Positions 62,229 through 64,000 of a stretch of 64,000 nucleotides of DNA are shown here, piece by piece. The notes under the pieces are model-generated. The model was not told the origin of the DNA. It did no database searches and worked only from the letters and a program-made list of their open reading frames with translations. Made by a program: the position numbers and the translations under genes. Within the stretch, counting starts at the first letter, position 1; each line of letters opens with the position of its first letter. The stretch spans positions 62,001-126,000 of the forward strand of contig JAFUQU010000016.1 of assembly GCA_017472255.1 (NCBI GenBank), read 5' to 3'. Source of the DNA: Clostridia bacterium. Lineage in GTDB: Bacteria; Bacillota; Clostridia; Oscillospirales; CAG-272.

Positions 62229-63195
62229 ATTGCTCACTTATCAGACGATCGCGCTTGTTCTCGGTTTTATTGTGGACTTCTTTGTCGGCGACCCGTACTC
62301 CATTCCGCATCCTGTTGTGGGCATGGGAAGGATCATCTCCTTCCTGGACAAGCATCTGCGGAAAGGGAAAGGCAATTCCAGCGATTTCCACCGCGGAATT
62401 CTGACCGTCGTGCTGGTAACATGGATTTCGACCGCTGTTCCTGCGCTGGTATTGTTCCTTGCATGGAGAATTCATCCCATCCTTCATCTTGCAATCAATA
62501 CCGTCATGTGCTGGCAGATTCTTGCCGCACGGCAGCTGGTTCGCGAGAGCAAAAAGGTGCAGAAGGCACTGGAAAAGAACGATACGGAAGGCGCACGGTA
62601 TGCGGTTTCGATGATCGTCGGACGCGACACCGATGTGCTGGACGAAAACGGAATCTGCCGTGCGGCGGTGGAAACCGTGGCGGAAAACGCTTCCGACGGC
62701 GTGATTGCGCCGCTATGCTGGATGATGCTGTTCGGCGCGGTCGGCGGATTCTTCTATAAATCGGTCAATACGATGGATTCCATGCTGGGGTACAAGAATG
62801 ACAAGTATCTGTACTTTGGACGCGCCGCCGCAAAAACCGACGATTTTGTCAACTACATTCCCGCCAGAGTTTCCGCGCTTCTGATGATCGTCACGGCACC
62901 GCTCGTCGGTCTTGATGGCAGAAACGCATGGAAAATCTTCCGCCGCGACCGCTATAAGCACGCCAGCCCCAACTCCGCACAGACCGAATCCGCCTGTGCC
63001 GGTGCGCTGGGACTGCGGCTTGCGGGAGACGCGGTGTATGGCGGCGTCGTGCATAAAAAAGAATACATCGGCGACCCCGTGAAAGAGATTGAACCGAAGG
63101 ATATTACCCGCGCCGGTCGGCTGATGTACACGGCTTCGGCGATGATGCTGGTTCTCGCCGTTCTTGTACGAATTGTGGTGATTGTATGCTTATAG
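62221..63195 (+). CDS. cbiB: Adenosylcobinamide-phosphate synthase
   Basis: 324-aa membrane protein. The TTG at 62221 follows GGAGG by 6-7 nt and overlaps the cbiJET stop. It has family motifs VDFFVGDPYSIPHPVVGMGR, ETVAENASDGVIAPL, NTMDSMLGYKNDKYLYFGR and SPNSAQTESACAGALGLRL. It joins aminopropanol phosphate to adenosylcobyrate. Confidence 0.93.
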   Translation: MIKLLTYQTIALVLGFIVDFFVGDPYSIPHPVVGMGRIISFLDKHLRKGKGNSSDFHRGILTVVLVTWISTAVPALVLFLAWRIHPILHLAINTVMCWQILAARQLVRESKKVQKALEKNDTEGARYAVSMIVGRDTDVLDENGICRAAVETVAENASDGVIAPLCWMMLFGAVGGFFYKSVNTMDSMLGYKNDKYLYFGRAAAKTDDFVNYIPARVSALLMIVTAPLVGLDGRNAWKIFRRDRYKHASPNSAQTESACAGALGLRLAGDAVYGGVVHKKEYIGDPVKEIEPKDITRAGRLMYTASAMMLVLAVLVRIVVIVCL

Positions 63196-64000
63196 ACAAA
63201 AAAAGTCCCCACGGCGGAGATATTTACACAAATGCCGTCCGGCTGGATTTTTCGGCAAACATCAATCCTGCCGGGATGCCGGAGAAGGTGCGGCAGGCGT
63301 TGATTCAGGCGGCGGAAAGCTGCTCGGCTTATCCCGACCCGTACTGCACAGAGCTGCGAGGGAAAATCGCGGCACATGAACGAGTGCCGATGGATGCCGT
63401 CCTTTGTGGAAACGGCGCGGCGGAACTGATCTATCAGTACGCCTACACATTGCCGAAAGGGAAGCCCGCGCTGATTGTTTCGCCCACCTTCTGCGAATAC
63501 GAACAGGCGCTTTGTGCGGCGGGGATTCCGGCGGAATATTATCTTCTGCGCGAGGCGGACGGTTTCAGGCTGACGGAGGAGATTCTTCGCACAGATTTCA
63601 GTAAATACAGTGCTGTCTATCTCTGTTCCCCCAACAATCCCACCGGAATCACCGTGGAGCCGAAGCTGATTGATACAATCGCGGCGACCGGTGTGCGGCT
63701 GTTCTGCGATTTCTGTTTCCTCGACCTGACCGATCATCCGGAGAAGTATGACATTCCGTCACTGATTCAGACTTATCCGAATCTTACTATCCTGCGCGCA
63801 TTTACAAAAAGCTATACGATGGCAGGCGTGCGGCTGGGATATGTGCTGTGCGGCGATGCGGAATTTCTCGCGGCGATGTCGGAAAAAACGCAGTGCTGGA
63901 ATGTCTCAACATTGGCGCAGGCGGCGGGAATTGCCGCGATGGACTGCTTGGATTGGCTGAGAGATTCTGTCAGGCTGATTTCGGAAGAACGGAAGCGAAT
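63186..64000 (+). CDS. cobD: L-threonine-O-3-phosphate decarboxylase CobD (3' partial)
   Basis: The frame starts at ATG 63186, inside the end of cbiB, and is open to the window edge, giving 271 residues of an expected ~360. It is a PLP fold type I enzyme of the histidinol-phosphate aminotransferase-like group: opening SPHGGDIYTNAVRLDFSANI, SAYPDPYCTELR, GNGAAELIYQ, CSPNNPTGI and the PLP lysine in RAFTKSYTMAGVRLGY. It makes aminopropanol phosphate, the CbiB substrate, which explains its position. Confidence 0.9.
   Translation, partial: MLIDKKSPHGGDIYTNAVRLDFSANINPAGMPEKVRQALIQAAESCSAYPDPYCTELRGKIAAHERVPMDAVLCGNGAAELIYQYAYTLPKGKPALIVSPTFCEYEQALCAAGIPAEYYLLREADGFRLTEEILRTDFSKYSAVYLCSPNNPTGITVEPKLIDTIAATGVRLFCDFCFLDLTDHPEKYDIPSLIQTYPNLTILRAFTKSYTMAGVRLGYVLCGDAEFLAAMSEKTQCWNVSTLAQAAGIAAMDCLDWLRDSVRLISEERKR

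Overview
The window looks like a chromosome segment of an anaerobic Clostridia-type Bacillota, probably a gut or other anoxic-habitat member of the Oscillospirales/Christensenellales grade. The reasons are the anaerobic (Cbi-type) cobalamin pathway, hybrid-cluster protein with a Crp/Fnr regulator, SLH and NusG-II/Gx-transporter proteins, many AraC-type regulators beside carbohydrate genes, GGAGG ribosome sites and near-consensus SigA promoters with 17-bp spacers. Genus cannot be read from the sequence. G+C is above 50% by eye.

1-13.7 kb: the end of cysN (sulfate adenylyltransferase GTPase); an AraC regulator divergent from a BNR/sialidase-fold protein; a decayed stretch (broken SLH surface-protein gene, truncated Gx transporter, frameshifted NusG-II gene) at the tail of a flavin electron-transfer operon (membrane FMN-binding protein plus ApbE); a YyaL-type thioredoxin-domain protein; and a DMT transporter with a GH71/99-like hydrolase. 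13.8-18.3 kb: a nitrosative/iron stress group (Hcp, ferredoxin-domain protein, Crp/Fnr regulator, a broken AraC gene, ferritin, BFD-like [2Fe-2S] protein). 18.4-23.0 kb: a secreted beta-helix protein and a divergent FAD-oxidoreductase/AraC pair.

23.1-32.6 kb: the most unusual locus, a compact operon from a consensus promoter preceded by a LysR-type box. It encodes an M20 amidohydrolase, a protein of the 2-aminothiazoline-4-carboxylate hydrolase family, a TauABC/SsuABC-like ABC transporter, a nitroreductase, an SDR, two PLP C-S lyase-type enzymes and, from its own promoter, a LysR regulator. I read it as uptake and breakdown of an unknown organosulfur compound.

32.7-46.9 kb: sugar-related cassettes. 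They include an AraC gene with two amidohydrolase-2 paralogs (one with most metal ligands lost) facing a solute-binding protein/MFS/sialidase operon through head-on promoters. Next come a second solute-binding protein and an enolase-superfamily/GH10/SDR operon on either side of an AraC gene, with a shared 16-bp operator-like motif at identical promoter distances, then an M20 hydrolase and gene remnants.

46.9-64 kb: a cobalamin region around two opposite-facing AdoCbl riboswitches. Leftward run the nucleotide-loop genes cobT (with an extra N-terminal domain), cobU, cobS, a short cobU-like gene and cobC. Rightward run a BtuFCD-type ABC transporter and cbiA-C-D-F-G-H-JET-B-cobD, the last gene cut by the window end. 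CbiL, CbiK/X and CbiP are not in view.
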